DNA of 64,000 nt from Dryomyza anilis. Lineage: Eukaryota; Arthropoda; Insecta; Diptera; Dryomyzidae. Position 1 is the first letter of the stretch. Each line of letters opens with the position of its first letter. Below the pieces are notes generated by a model. That model was not told where the DNA came from and ran no database searches. It saw only the letters and a program-made list of their open reading frames with translations. The DNA is taken from assembly GCA_951804985.1 (NCBI GenBank), contig OX638133.1:55829122-55893121 (forward strand), given 5' to 3'. Below are positions 19,529-30,800 of this stretch, piece after piece. Position numbers and translations under genes: made by a program.

Positions 19529-20219
19529 AATGTTGTAATTTTAGAGTTGTTTAGTTAGACTTGATTTATTTTACATTTATTTATTTTTGAATTTAATTAA
19601 TCAAAAGACACTTTTTTATTTTTAGAGTTGAAAAGACACTTTTATTAATTTTAGAGTTGAAAAGACACTTTTACTATTTTAGTACCTCCACTTGAGGTTG
19701 GTTAAACTACAATCTTTTAAATTGCAATGAAAGGTATTAACAATACCCTTGTTGCAAGCTTTTCTTAAATTCTATTCTCACTTTGTTCTAGTGAGTTTTC
19801 ACTTTCACTCAATTTTGGTGTACGTGACTTTTGAAGAAAGTCCGACTTGCAGTTTTTGGATGACACCAATTGCGAAATATCAGAATTTTTGGCAATCACT
19901 GCTTTGCTTATTTTAACATAGACCCAAAATTATGCAATGGAAAATTGAATTGCAAACCTCTTGAAAGAGGTGTGGTCTAAGTAAAACTTTAGCGCTTTGC
20001 CGAATTATCGCAAGCTTTTCTTAACTGTGGAAGCTAACTTGAAAGAGGTGTGTTCTACGCAAAGCTTAGCGCTTTGCCAAATTATTAACATTGTTGCCAA
20101 CGTGAAGCGTTGGGACAATGCCATGAACATGTTGCTGTTCAACATAAGTACAACATGATATGATAATGAATCGTGAAGAACCATAAAGAAAAGAAAAATA
20201 TATGCGCTAATTCACAACA
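19529..20219 (-). repeat. Gypsy-like LTR, unit B
   Basis: Matches 4047-4770 along its whole length with scattered differences; includes a short deletion relative to unit A near 20162. It carries GTACCTCCACTTGAGGTTGG (from 19682), present in unit C but missing in unit A. The outer end meets the AT-rich family segment. Confidence 0.65.
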
Positions 20220-20567
20220 TATATAGAAATCGTTATGTGTTGAACATAACATGGAGTTATTACACTTATTATATTTTTTGTTTTAAACCATGTATTTGAA
20301 GATGAAAAAAGTATAGAAAGCGTGAACAGATTTTTAATATTTTTGATTCTAATGAAAGATTATTTAATTACCTTACTTTAATTTTTTAAAAAGTACCAGC
20401 CCACAAATTATTTTATGTCCTTCATGGTTAAAACTGATCTTAAAAAAAGTCTAATTTTTTTTTATTTTTTACAAAATTAACACCAATATTCAGGGCCGGT
20501 GAGAAGAATCTTAGGGGGGGTGTGACACATAAAATTTCCGAATAAATTTTTTTTAACATAATAATTG
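20220..20567. repeat. AT-rich family segment fused to gypsy units (copy 2)
   Basis: Same segment and same RT junction (AATAATTG|TCATCTTCG) as at 4771-5118. It shows that the fusion predates duplication of the gypsy unit. Confidence 0.75.
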
Positions 20568-20915
20568 TCATCTTCGTCTGACAATTATCATTCCATATGA
20601 ACTTAGCGTCCTTTTTAAGCAAACAGTTTATTGGTAATGACAGTTTCGCCATACCTCTTATAAATTTTCTCTAATTATTAATTAAGCCTAAAAATGCTTG
20701 AACTTCCTTCCTATTTTTCGGAAATCGAATATTTTTTACACACTCTACTTTGGCTGGGTCTGGTAGGGCACCTAACTCAGAACATTTATGTTCTAAATAT
20801 ATAACCTCGCGTCGCAAAAACTGACATTTTTCTGCATTTAATTTCAAATTATGTTCTCTCAGCTATTGCAAAACTTTGCATAGCTTATGCTCGTGTTCTG
20901 CTAAATTATTTCCAT
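20568..20915 (-). pseudogene. Gypsy-like RT carboxy fragment, unit C
   Basis: Thumb/connection part of RT (KNRKEVQAFLGLIN, MAKLSLPINCLLKKDAKF). The fingers and palm, including YLDD, have been deleted: at about 20915 the sequence jumps from the region just after the YxDD motif directly to the protease-RT spacer. The joint lies in an ATTTCCATCTTTATTTC tract. Confidence 0.8.
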
Positions 20916-21955
20916 CTTTATTTCTTTATTTCGATCTTTACATTCCCTAATAACCTATCAATTCTATTTTTTATATTAACCGAGTTTATTGTATTTATTG
21001 TAGAACTCGTCTTTGTTGCTTCTTTATATTTGTTAAAATTTGAAAATTGTGGCTTGAAATTGCTATCAATGGTTACCACCTTATCGGTGGCATTTAAAAC
21101 TGATGCATATACTCTATTTCTTCTAACGTTTGTTAAACTCTCTCCCAAATATAGTCCTGGCTGAATTTCCTGTTTGTGCAACAAAACTATATGAATTCTT
21201 GTTCTTAACGGCAGTGATACAACCATGGCTGTTCTGGGCTGTACCCTGATTTGTTGATTAAAATTAATATTTTCTATGTCTTGTAATGTTTTTAGTGGAA
21301 ATTCAACAAGATGATTTTTGTCTTCATCAAAAAATGTAATTTTTTTATTTAACGCATTTATTATAGATCTGTTCCAGAGATTGTCATGTCCGACTATTCC
21401 ATCTGCTGGTACCCCTTGTTCAAGTAACGCAACGTGTAGCGTTAAACTCAGGTTTTCTATGTTTGTGTGCTGAATCTTAGTGGAGCCTAAGGTTCTAACG
21501 CATCCACCAAAAGCACCACTCAGATCTTTCTGAATATTTTTATTAAAATTCGGTAAATGTGCCATCCTATTTTCTTTAATATGGCTGGCCTCAGCTCCAG
21601 AATATACTAACAGAGTAAGTTTTCCATTTTTTGCTGCCTCGCAAGGTACTTCAATGAACACATCACTCGTATCGGATATCTTGAAACACTCTCCATGCCG
21701 GTTAAATATTTGACGATGCATGCCTAATTGTGAAGTTAATTTTATATTTCTCGACATAAATTAACTCTTAAAATTATAAGCATTTGAAGACAATTTAATT
21801 TTACAAATCGTGAATTTATTATACATTTCTGACGATAAAACGCACATAGCGCTAATAATAAAAACAAATATTGAAATTACTTCATTGCAAATTATACTCG
21901 CCCCTGTACGGAATGTATCCACAGTCTTGCCAGACGTTGGATCTACAATTCCCAA
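20916..21955 (-). pseudogene. Gypsy-like protease and spacer, unit C
   Basis: The longest uninterrupted protease-spacer frame (21757-20918, 279 residues). It covers the whole protease, NLWNRSIINALNKKITFFD, the HLVEFPLKTLQDIENIN linker and the PGLYLGESLTNVRRNRVY spacer up to LLGNVKI. The catalytic triplet is mutated: the motif reads LLVYSGAEAS instead of LLVDSGAEAS, replacing the catalytic Asp by Tyr. An upstream segment (21955-21761) ends at a stop just before MSRNIKL. It has full-length architecture but would be catalytically dead. Confidence 0.85.
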
Positions 21956-22572
21956 ATTTTCAGGGCAGTTAATTACAACTTTCTTTTTATTTCATCTACT
22001 TTTGATTTTATTATTCTTGATTTTAATATTTTTAACTTCCGATTCAATTGGTTTTACTTTATTTAGTTTATTTGCTTTCTTAAAATTTTGTTTATTTTTA
22101 ATTTCCTTAATTCCTATATTCTGTTCATTATTCGTGTCAAGTTGTGTATTATTATTATTTAGTTCATTATATGTTTTTGTTGGAAGATTTCTATCTTCAT
22201 TAATATGTATTTTTATTTTTTGTCCTTCATTTTCTGCGTTTATCATATTCGCTGTTTTATTTTGTTGTAGTGTCGTCTTTGGAACTTCTACAACTACTGG
22301 CCTTACTACACTATTTGCTACGGGTCCCCAGTTTAGTGGCCTTGACTGGGCCCCTGGTAGTTTCCCTGTGGAGTGCTATTATTGTTCCATACATCATATT
22401 TGCGTTTGGCATAACAATTCATAATAACATGTCCGTCCTTTCTGCACCAAGTGCAATATTTAGCGGGCCTGTTTGCAAAATTCTCATTACCATTATTTCC
22501 TTGAAAAACTTGTGTATCGCGTTTAACACGGCAATCCCCCTCGACGTTCCCCCCTCTATGGCACCAATCGCA
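21956..22572 (-). pseudogene. Gag carboxy end and gag-protease linker, unit C
   Basis: Contains a third zinc knuckle, CTWCRKDGHVIMNC (C-x2-C-x4-H-x4-C, near 22420-22465), absent from the other units. Then follows an Asn/Lys-rich linker (22246-21992; KTYNELNNNNTQLDTNN). Several stops and frame changes occur between them. Plus-strand open frames over this stretch are shadows. Confidence 0.7.
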
Positions 22573-23817
22573 TCACAATCCTGGAGCACCCCCGCCTTGG
22601 TTCTGGATACCACCTTGACCATTTACCTGAGGTATGGGTGGTGGACTTCCTTGGGGAGCAGTATGTCCTGGAAAAACATTCCGACTCGAACGATCTGCAC
22701 ACTGTTCATGTCCATAAGTACGACAGTCACTGCAATACGGAGTGTTTCTCCGTGTATGACATTTATCCCTCAGATGTCCATTCTTCTTGCAAAAAGAACA
22801 TGTAGGTGTAGGCTGCTTCATACCTACATTTTGTGTTTTTCTTCCGTCTCCTTTTTTTCACTGCCTTGGCCACCTGATGCATTGCGATTATTCGGCATGA
22901 AGGCCGATGAGGGCTCATTGAAATGGACTCCAAACTTGTCTATGCCCGTTAACTCTGCTGACTCTCTTGGTATCGTCGCATGGTCCAATGCCTCTTCCAC
23001 CAATTTCTCCAGTGTTGTTTGCTTACTGCTCAACATGAACATTCGCAAAGTGTAATCCCGAAGTCCTAACTTTAATGAGCTTTTAACTAAATTATTCAAT
23101 TCACCAAACGCCTCGAGAAAGATCTAATACTTTCCCACGGATACTGAGATGCCTTTCTAATGTCATATTGAATGGCATCTACTGATGATGAGTCTGCACC
23201 TGCAAAATCTGGCACCGCATTTTTAACGAATTTCGGGACATCGCCTATTCCCATGTTGCCCTGTGTTGTGATGTCGTCACTTTCTATCTATTAGGATGTC
23301 TCGTGCGCTGTCTTAACCTCCTCGTTCTAATATCTAATACGCGCGTTCAACTCCTGTATTTTGTTGTTCGCTTCCTCCAACGTCGAGTACTCCTCCCTTG
23401 CCTGGCGTCTGACAGAATTGTTTATTGATTCCTCAGAAATATTCTTTTCTTTCAATAAATTTCTTAATTTTATGTTTTCCTCATCTATTTTAGCTGTTTA
23501 TTCTAACTCTGCTGTACGTTTTAAACAATAATCGTTTAAACGTTTTCACAACACGTCAATTAATCTTTCTAATTCACCATTTTCTGTTAAAACCGATTTA
23601 ATTTTCAAATTCTGGAAATTTAATAACTCTCTACTATTTTATCTGCCTCCTCTAATTTAGATAAACGCAGAATTCTAGATATGTTTTCTTTTAATAACGC
23701 TGTACTATCTTTATTTAGTATTGTTGGTACAAATTGCGACCATAATTTTTCAACAAATCTGTCCAATTCGCTAGATTGCTTTTGAATATACGCATTTAAT
23801 TCATTAGCATCTGCCAT
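22573..23817 (-). pseudogene. Gypsy-like gag, unit C
   Basis: Amino end 23817-23620 (MADANELNAYIQKQSS to ADKIVESY). The coiled-coil-like middle is partly present, but much of the capsid core is deleted near 23182 (LGEVAKFVKN side joined directly to the RKASQYP side). 23099-22824 has LEKLVEEALDHATIPRESAEL and FNEPSSAFMPNNRNA. The zinc knuckles at 22821-22573 (CSFCKKNGHLRDKC and CSDCRTYGHEQC) are followed by a Gly/Pro/Gln tail (IPQVNGQGGIQNQGG). Confidence 0.8.
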
Positions 23818-24678
23818 TAAATATTTTCAATCAATTTAAAACGTTATCTTTATCTTTTAATTAAAAAAAAAAAAAAAAATAAATTTCATCAGGTTGTAAT
23901 TGAAAATTCCAATGAAACAAAAATGTTACCCAAACAACAACGAAATCAATTTTGGCATTCATGAAGTATAACTATATACTATATTTTTTTTTCAAATTTA
24001 TATTGAAGAATTTTTTTTAAATTTGTTTTCTATAACATTGGAAAAATAAAAATAATTTTATTTTTCCAAATAAAAAAAAATATGTGTATATTCGGTTACT
24101 CAAGATTGTAAAAAAAAATTTAACATACAATGTTTTTTTATTATAAATTTTTTGTTATTTTTAAAATCACAACAGCAATCAATGCTGTGTTCACACGCTT
24201 TAAAATTTAATCAAATCATTTAGTTTTTATTTGTTATACACTGGAGGGTCCGTAGTTTGGAATCTCAGTGTTATTTCGATTTATTTATTTGGAAATGTTA
24301 ATTTTCCTTTTTAAATTAAAAGAAAGTTTTGAACATCTTTATTTTTAAATTGTTATACACTGGAGGGTCCGTAGTTCGGAATCTTAGTGTTATTTTATTT
24401 ATTTATTGTTCATTGAATGTTAATTGATTCTATTAAATATTAACAACATTCATTTAAATTTTAAAAATATCTTTATATTTAACTATATTCTGTTGTAAAA
24501 TAGTCTCTCTTCTTTTTTTTAAACTTCTAAAACACTACTCATAAAAAAAATGAAAACTATTTTTATATCTTTAAAAAAAAAAAAAATAATAAAATTTTCA
24601 AACACTTACCATTTTATTTTAGTGTTTAATTCTCGTCCTTCCTTCTTCCTCTTCTCGGTCCCTGAGAGGTTGGTACCG
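23818..24678 (-). other. Gypsy 5' leader, unit C
   Basis: AT-rich untranslated leader with the same order of blocks as unit A and two hairpin motifs at 24239-24270 and 24358-24389 (119 bp apart). In both copies all arms can pair (TTGGA by a G-U pair in the first, CGGA in the second). Confidence 0.7.
24239..24389 (-). repeat. Leader hairpin motif pair, unit C
   Basis: Two 32-base copies, 24239-24270 and 24358-24389, with the 87-bp spacer also repeated loosely. The outer arm CACT/AGTG is kept; the second copy has CTTAGTG instead of CTCAGTG, leaving a G-U pair. Confidence 0.55.
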
Positions 24679-24695
24679 ACGTACCGACTGCGCCA
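24679..24695 (-). promoter_or_regulatory. tRNA primer-binding site, unit C
   Basis: Minus strand TGGCGCAGTCGGTACG, which I recall as the serine-tRNA-type site of 17.6/297-group elements. It is the least altered of the three sites. Confidence 0.68.
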
Positions 24696-24983
24696 AATGT
24701 TGTAATTTTAGAGTTGTTTAGTTAGAGTTGATTTATTTTACATTTATTTATATTACAATTTAATTATACAAAAGACACTTTTTTATTTTTACAGTTGAAA
24801 AAACACTTTTATTAATTTTAGAGTTGAAAAGACACTTTTACTATTTTAGTACCTCCACTTGAGGTTGGTTAAACTACAATCTTTTAAATTGCAACGAAAG
24901 ATATTAACAATACTTCGTTGCAAGCTTTTCTTAAATTCTATTCTCACTTTGTTCTAGTGAGTTTTCACTTTCACTCAATTTTG
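24696..24983 (-). repeat. Truncated gypsy-like LTR, unit C
   Basis: Inner 288 bp of the LTR, ending at TTTCACTCAATTTTG, where units A and B continue GGTGTACGTGAC. Here the sequence passes into a short TTTTCTG/TTTTCAA-rich joint and then the AT-rich family. This is the right edge of the gypsy block. Confidence 0.65.
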
Positions 24984-26482
24984 TTTTCTGTTTTTCAATT
25001 TCTGATTCTGTTTTTCAACTTTTGTTTTCTGCAAACATAATATATTTGCAAGTAAATTTAATGTCTTTAACAGGATTTTACTTTTAATTCTAAATTTTTT
25101 AAATGATTTTTGTATTAATTTCAAGATATATGGTATGGATTTATTTTAAAATCTTGTAAATTCATGTATGTAACGGGTAATATATGTGTGCTGCAAAACA
25201 TATTTTCCCCGTGTTTTCATAAATCAAAATTGTAAACACACGATATCTAACCGGATTTTGGATAATATCAAAGTGGGCGGGAAAAAAGTTGCAAAAATAT
25301 AAAAACTGACCTCAAAAATAATTTTTTTTTACTTTTTTGGAATATTTGAGTGGCAAAATTAACTTTTAAAAACTTAAAATGCCTTTCATACATTAAAGGT
25401 TTATTTTTGTATATAATAGTCAACCATTTTTTTTTACTATTTAATAATGCGCTGTTAGAAGCGCCGCAGGAATTTTTTTTTCAAAAAAATCGCGATATTT
25501 TTTTTTTCTAATTATTTGTAATCTACAGTTATTTTTTATTTTTAGTGTATTTTTAAATTGTAATAGTTATAGCAATAATTGAAGCGCCGCAGCCAAATTT
25601 TTTGAAAAAATTTCATTGAATAGTAAATTTTCTTAACATATCCACTCGTTTTTTATTGACCCTCAAAATTTCCGAACAAAAAATCCTATGAAAGATTCAC
25701 AAAATCCTGTACATTCATGTATATAACTTGTAATATATGTTTGCTGCAAATCATAAATTTTCCCTGTGTATATACGATAACTTGAGAAATTCTGCTTAGA
25801 ACGCGATGAAATATCGTTTCAATACTTTTCAGCCAAAAGTTAGTTCTGTCAATGGAAATGAGCTAAATCGGTCAACGGACACCTCCCATACAAGTCACTT
25901 ATATATAACACTTTAGGAACCAATAACTCGAAAAATATTCAAGATTAACTTATAAAATTTAAAATGTATTGTTAGAATTCACCTAGAAATATGTGTTCTT
26001 AGAAGTATTCGCTTTTCAATAGTGTACATTTTAATCGCAAATTTATGAAATATTAGCCTTAAATCTACACATATGTTTTAAAAAAAGGCGTGATCCGCCC
26101 ACGTTTATTTTTAACATTTTTTGATTATTGTTTTTTACTTTCATATTAATTTTTTTAAATTATTGGGATATACGTCGAAAATTTGTGATATATAAATAAT
26201 ATTATGAGTGTAAGAATGTTCAACACAACTAAGAACTTTAAAAGGTAGGTATACAATTAAATGTCCCATAATAATATCCCCACCAAAGTGTAGGGTATTC
26301 CATAGTCGGGCCCAACCGACTAAAAAAGTCCGTCCCATATGACCCAACTTACCCATGCGACCTATATTTTGTATTAATAATAGAAGCGCCGCAGTCAAAT
26401 TTTTTGGAAAAAATTCATTGAACATTATTTGTTTTAGTAGCAAATTTTCTGAACAGAATTCATTCATTAATATTTTTGTTTT
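24984..26482. repeat. Diverged partial copy of Q and R blocks, left of the array
   Basis: After a 41-bp TTTTCTG-rich joint, 25025-25318 matches block Q (compare 27502-27811) and 25319-26482 matches block R (compare 27812-29014), with many more differences than the array copies show between themselves. At 26483 it switches from R to P within a T-run followed by CGAAAAATGT, a sequence both blocks share. A 108-codon minus-strand frame (26467-26141) corresponds to the array frame but is not considered a gene. Confidence 0.7.
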
Positions 26483-27501
26483 TTTTTTTCGAAAAATGTG
26501 TACTCCAGTAAGAAACTTTCTCCCTGTGTATTTTTTTTATGAAATTACTAATGACATTTGTAAACAGTTTTGAATTCGTTTAACCTCAGATTTAGCGGAA
26601 ATACATAGAAAAAATAGTAATAACTGCAAAATATTTGAATTGGTCACATGGTTCTCATATTGAAATCGATTTTCCGAAACTTTAAGAAAAAACCTCATCA
26701 GGAATTCTTTTTTATAGAAAGGTAATAGTATAAGGATACATATTCGTACTGAAATCGAGCACTGAATTTGAAATATTAGTTTTATCAATCAAAATATATG
26801 GTGTTACATTTGAATGAATATTTTAAGAGTTATGAATACTTTCTCACCGTGTGTTTTTTTTTGCAAATACCCAATACTAATAAAAAACTTTTCTGAAAGC
26901 AATATATATTCGATTTAGGAGAGATCATATAGAATCGGGCGTTGAACATAACTTGGGGTTATTACACTTATTATATTTTTTGTTTTAAACCATATATTTG
27001 AAGATGAAAAAAGTATAGAAAACGTAAACGGATTTTCAATATTTTTGATTCTAATGAAAGATTATTTAATTACCTCACTTTAATTTTTTAAAAAGGACCA
27101 TCCCACAAATTATTTTGTGTCCTTCATGGTTAAAATTTATGTTAAAAAAAAGTCTAAATTTTTTTTTATTTTTTACAAAATTAACACCAATATTCAGGTC
27201 CGGTCCTAAGAAGAATCTTAGGGGAGGTGTTACACATAAAATTTCCGAATACAATTTTTTTTAACATAATAATTGAATTCATTTAACATAGGAAAAGACT
27301 CGTATACCGGCTAAATATACTGCATAAATTCGCGTAAAAGATTTGTTAACAAATAATAAATAGTTTACATTAAAAAAACTGAAACAATACATTTTTGAAA
27401 GCGTCATTATTTATATTTTGAATATATCAAAAGTTCTTTTCATTATGACTTAAAGTAATCCGTACTCAACGTGTCGTTTTAAACACGCAGAGAAAAAAAT
27501 T
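26483..27501. repeat. Block P (left inverted arm) copy 1
   Basis: Starts CGAAAAATGTGTACTCCAG and repeats at 54119-55143 and 61971-62997. Its first ~700 bp are the reverse complement of the T/T' blocks (compare 31790-32227 and 57565-59240), e.g. GATCATATAGAATCGGGCG here against CGCCCGAATTCTATATGATC in T. No coding content. Confidence 0.75.
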
Positions 27502-27811
27502 GTTTTCTGCAAACATAATATATTTGCAATCGTAAATTTAATGTCTTTAACAGGATTTTACTTTTAATTCCAAATTTTTTAAATGATTTGTGTATTAATT
27601 TCAAGATATATGGTATGGATTTATTTTAAAATCTTGTAAATTCATGTATGTAACGGGTAATATATGTGTGCTGCAAAACATATTTTTCCCTGTGTATACA
27701 TAAATCAAAATTGTAAACACACGATATCTAACCGGATTTTGGATAATATCAAAGTGGGCGGGAAAAAAGTTGCAAATATATAAAAACTGACCTCAACGTT
27801 ACGTGGTACCC
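27502..27811. repeat. Block Q copy before the array
   Basis: Starts TTTTCTGCAAACATAATA and ends ACGTTACGTGGTACCC. Also found at 25025, 55144 and 62998 (the last cut at 63228). Confidence 0.75.
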
Positions 27812-30800
27812 TTTAAAAATAAAAAAAATAAAAATTTTTAACATTTTTGGAATATGTGAGTGGCAAAATTAACTTTTAAAAAACTTAAAATCCCTTACAT
27901 ACATTAAAGGTTTATTTTTGTATATAATAGTCAACCATTTTTTTTACTATTTTATATTTTATATTGCGTTAGAAGCGCCGTAGGATTTTTTTTTCAAAAA
28001 AATCGCTATATTTTTTTTTTAATTATTTGTAATCTACAGCTATTTTTTATTTTTAGTGTATTTTTAAATTGTAATAGTTATAGCAATAATAGAAGCGCCG
28101 CAGCCAAATTTTTTGGAAAAATTTCATTGGACATTATCTGTTTTAATAGTAAATTTTCTGAACATATCCACTCGTTTTTTATTGACCCTCAAAATTTCCA
28201 AACAAAAAATCCTATGAAAGATTCACAAAATCCTGTACATTCATGTATATAACTTGTAATATATGTTTGCTGCAAATCATAAATTTTCCCTGTGTATATA
28301 CGATAACTTGAGAAATTCTGCTTAGAACGCGATGAAATATCGTTTCAATACTTTTCAGCCAAAAGTTAGTTATGTCAATGGCAATGAGCTAAATCGGTCA
28401 ACGGACACGCCCACCTTCCATACAAGTCACTTATATATAACACTTTAGGAACCAATAACTCGAAAACTATTCAAGATTAACTTATAAAATTTTAAAATGT
28501 ATTGTTAGAATTCACCTAGAAATATGTGTTCCTAAAAGTATTCGCTTTTCAATAGTGTACATTTTAATCGCAAATTTATGAAATATTAGCCTTAAATCTG
28601 CACATATGTTTTAAAAAAAGGCGTGATCCGCCCACGTTTATTTTTAACATTTTTTGATTATTGTTTTTTACTTTCATATCAATTTTTTTAAATTATTAGG
28701 ATATACGTCGAAAATTTCTGAATTATATAAATAATATAATGAGTGTAAGAATGTTCAACATAACTAAGAACTTTAAAAGGTAGGTATACAATTAAATGTC
28801 CCATATTAATATCCCCACCAAAGTGTAGGGTATTCCATAGTCGGGCCCAACCGACTAAAAAAGTCCGTCCCATATGACCCAACTTACCCATGTGACATAT
28901 ATGTATTAATAATAGAAGCGCCACAGTCAAATTTTTTGGAAAAAATTCATTGGACATTATTTGTTTTAGTAGCAAATTTTTTGAACAGAATTCATTCATT
29001 AATATTTTTGTTTTTTTTTCGAAAAATGTATACTCGTATTTTTAATTGACCCTCAAAATTTCCTTATGAAAGATTCACAAAATATATTAAAAAATAATTA
29101 ACAAAAAAAATAATAATAACATACAAATAATTATGAAATAATATCTAACATAAAACATCGCCTACCAAACTTTTAATAACATATTTAAAAATCTTATTTG
29201 TAAGAAAATAAGGGTGTGAGTGAGATCAACTAAATTGCTGATTATACTAATGTAGTGTTTGGAACATTTTCTTAGAGAACATTTCCCATAATGCTATTTC
29301 AACATAAATTTCATTTTTATTCCAAACTAGCTGGACCCGTGCACAGCTTCGCCCGCGCTAAGTTTTTGTAATAGCAGAACTATATCGTTTATAAAGTGTG
29401 GATACATTTACGCCCCTTTTTTTCTTTTTAATGCATCTTTTAATGAATCGCACGGTGGACAAAATGGAACTTTTTTGAACAATATTACATAACTTCATAA
29501 CAAATCAATACATTTCGTTTATTTTTTTTTAGTAAATAAAAAAATATCAAGATATAGGTTTGCATTACAAAATGTTTTCTATTGATTCACAAACAATTTG
29601 TAAAAATATTAAAACTTCGGTAATTTTTTGGAAATTTTCACTTTTGATTTTTCATAATCTGAGCCGATATCGGTAAGATTTATTTTTTATTTTGGACCAT
29701 TGTGATAGTGATCTGAAATAAGTTTGTGTGAATGATGGATATCGCCTGCAGTCCTTGGAATATATTTACAAAGAAAGGCCTAATGTATGAAATTAGAAAA
29801 AATGGTAATTTTTACCATGTAATTTCTCTTAATCGTGATAATATATCTTGAATATTATGCAACATTGATTGTGATTAGAAAAAACTTACTACGTATAAGG
29901 AATATCGGGGTTCTTGGAATACATTTCCAACGAAATACACAAATGTATGAAATTAGAATAAATATTGTAATTTTTTGCCATGTAATTTCTCCTAATCCGG
30001 AAATGATTTTGTGATGATATTTTTTACCACATTGGTTCTGATCATAAATAAGTTAATGCGAATAATTGGTTTAATTGCTATTGAAATTATTAACTTGGCA
30101 TAATAATACTCAAATTGAAATTTTTGACGTGAAATTTTAAGAAATGTGGATGAATTAATGAAATTATGATATTTTTACACACTATAGATATAAATTTGTG
30201 TAAATATAAACATTGTGTACTTCGTGTGTGTTGAGTTGTGATATTTTGTTATATACCGGAGCAACCTGAAAGCTACCTTTTCTTCAGAAGGTGTATAAGG
30301 ATTTGAGAGGATATGCGAGGATATTTTAGTTATGTTCCAATATGTATTTTCATATATATATATTTCTGTATGGAATGCACACATTCTATGTGAAGAATGT
30401 TAAGGTTTAATACGATCCTTTGTTGCGATTTTTATAACTCTACTCCTGAGTATGTAAAGAAATATAGTAATTTTAATGCGCCACGCTCTTTTCTCCAATC
30501 CCGTCCACATTCTACATGACGATTGGAGTTTTATATACCATTTTGAAAGTTTTAGCGCCACACCCATGTTTAATCGCGGCGACATTACACGTGACGATTG
30601 GAGTTTTAAATGTGAACTTTTGTTTCGATTGTTGAAACTCTACTCTTAGTATGTTAGGAAATATAGCATATATTTAATGCTTAAGTTATGTGGGAGGTGA
30701 CACGCCCATTTTTACAAACACGCCCACATTCTATGTGATGATTACAATGTTTAATATGTTCACTTGTTTAGATTTTTATAACTCTGCTTTTAGTAGGTGG

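Noticed and set aside
21810..23055. Plus-strand frames of 204 and 261 codons
   Set aside because: They are antisense to the gypsy gag/linker, whose minus-strand translation shows real zinc knuckles and protease.
30175..30384. 69-codon minus-strand frame (MCAFHTEIYIYEN…) in every array unit
   Set aside because: It is AT-rich low-complexity sequence inside a non-autonomous Helitron; identity reflects recent duplication.
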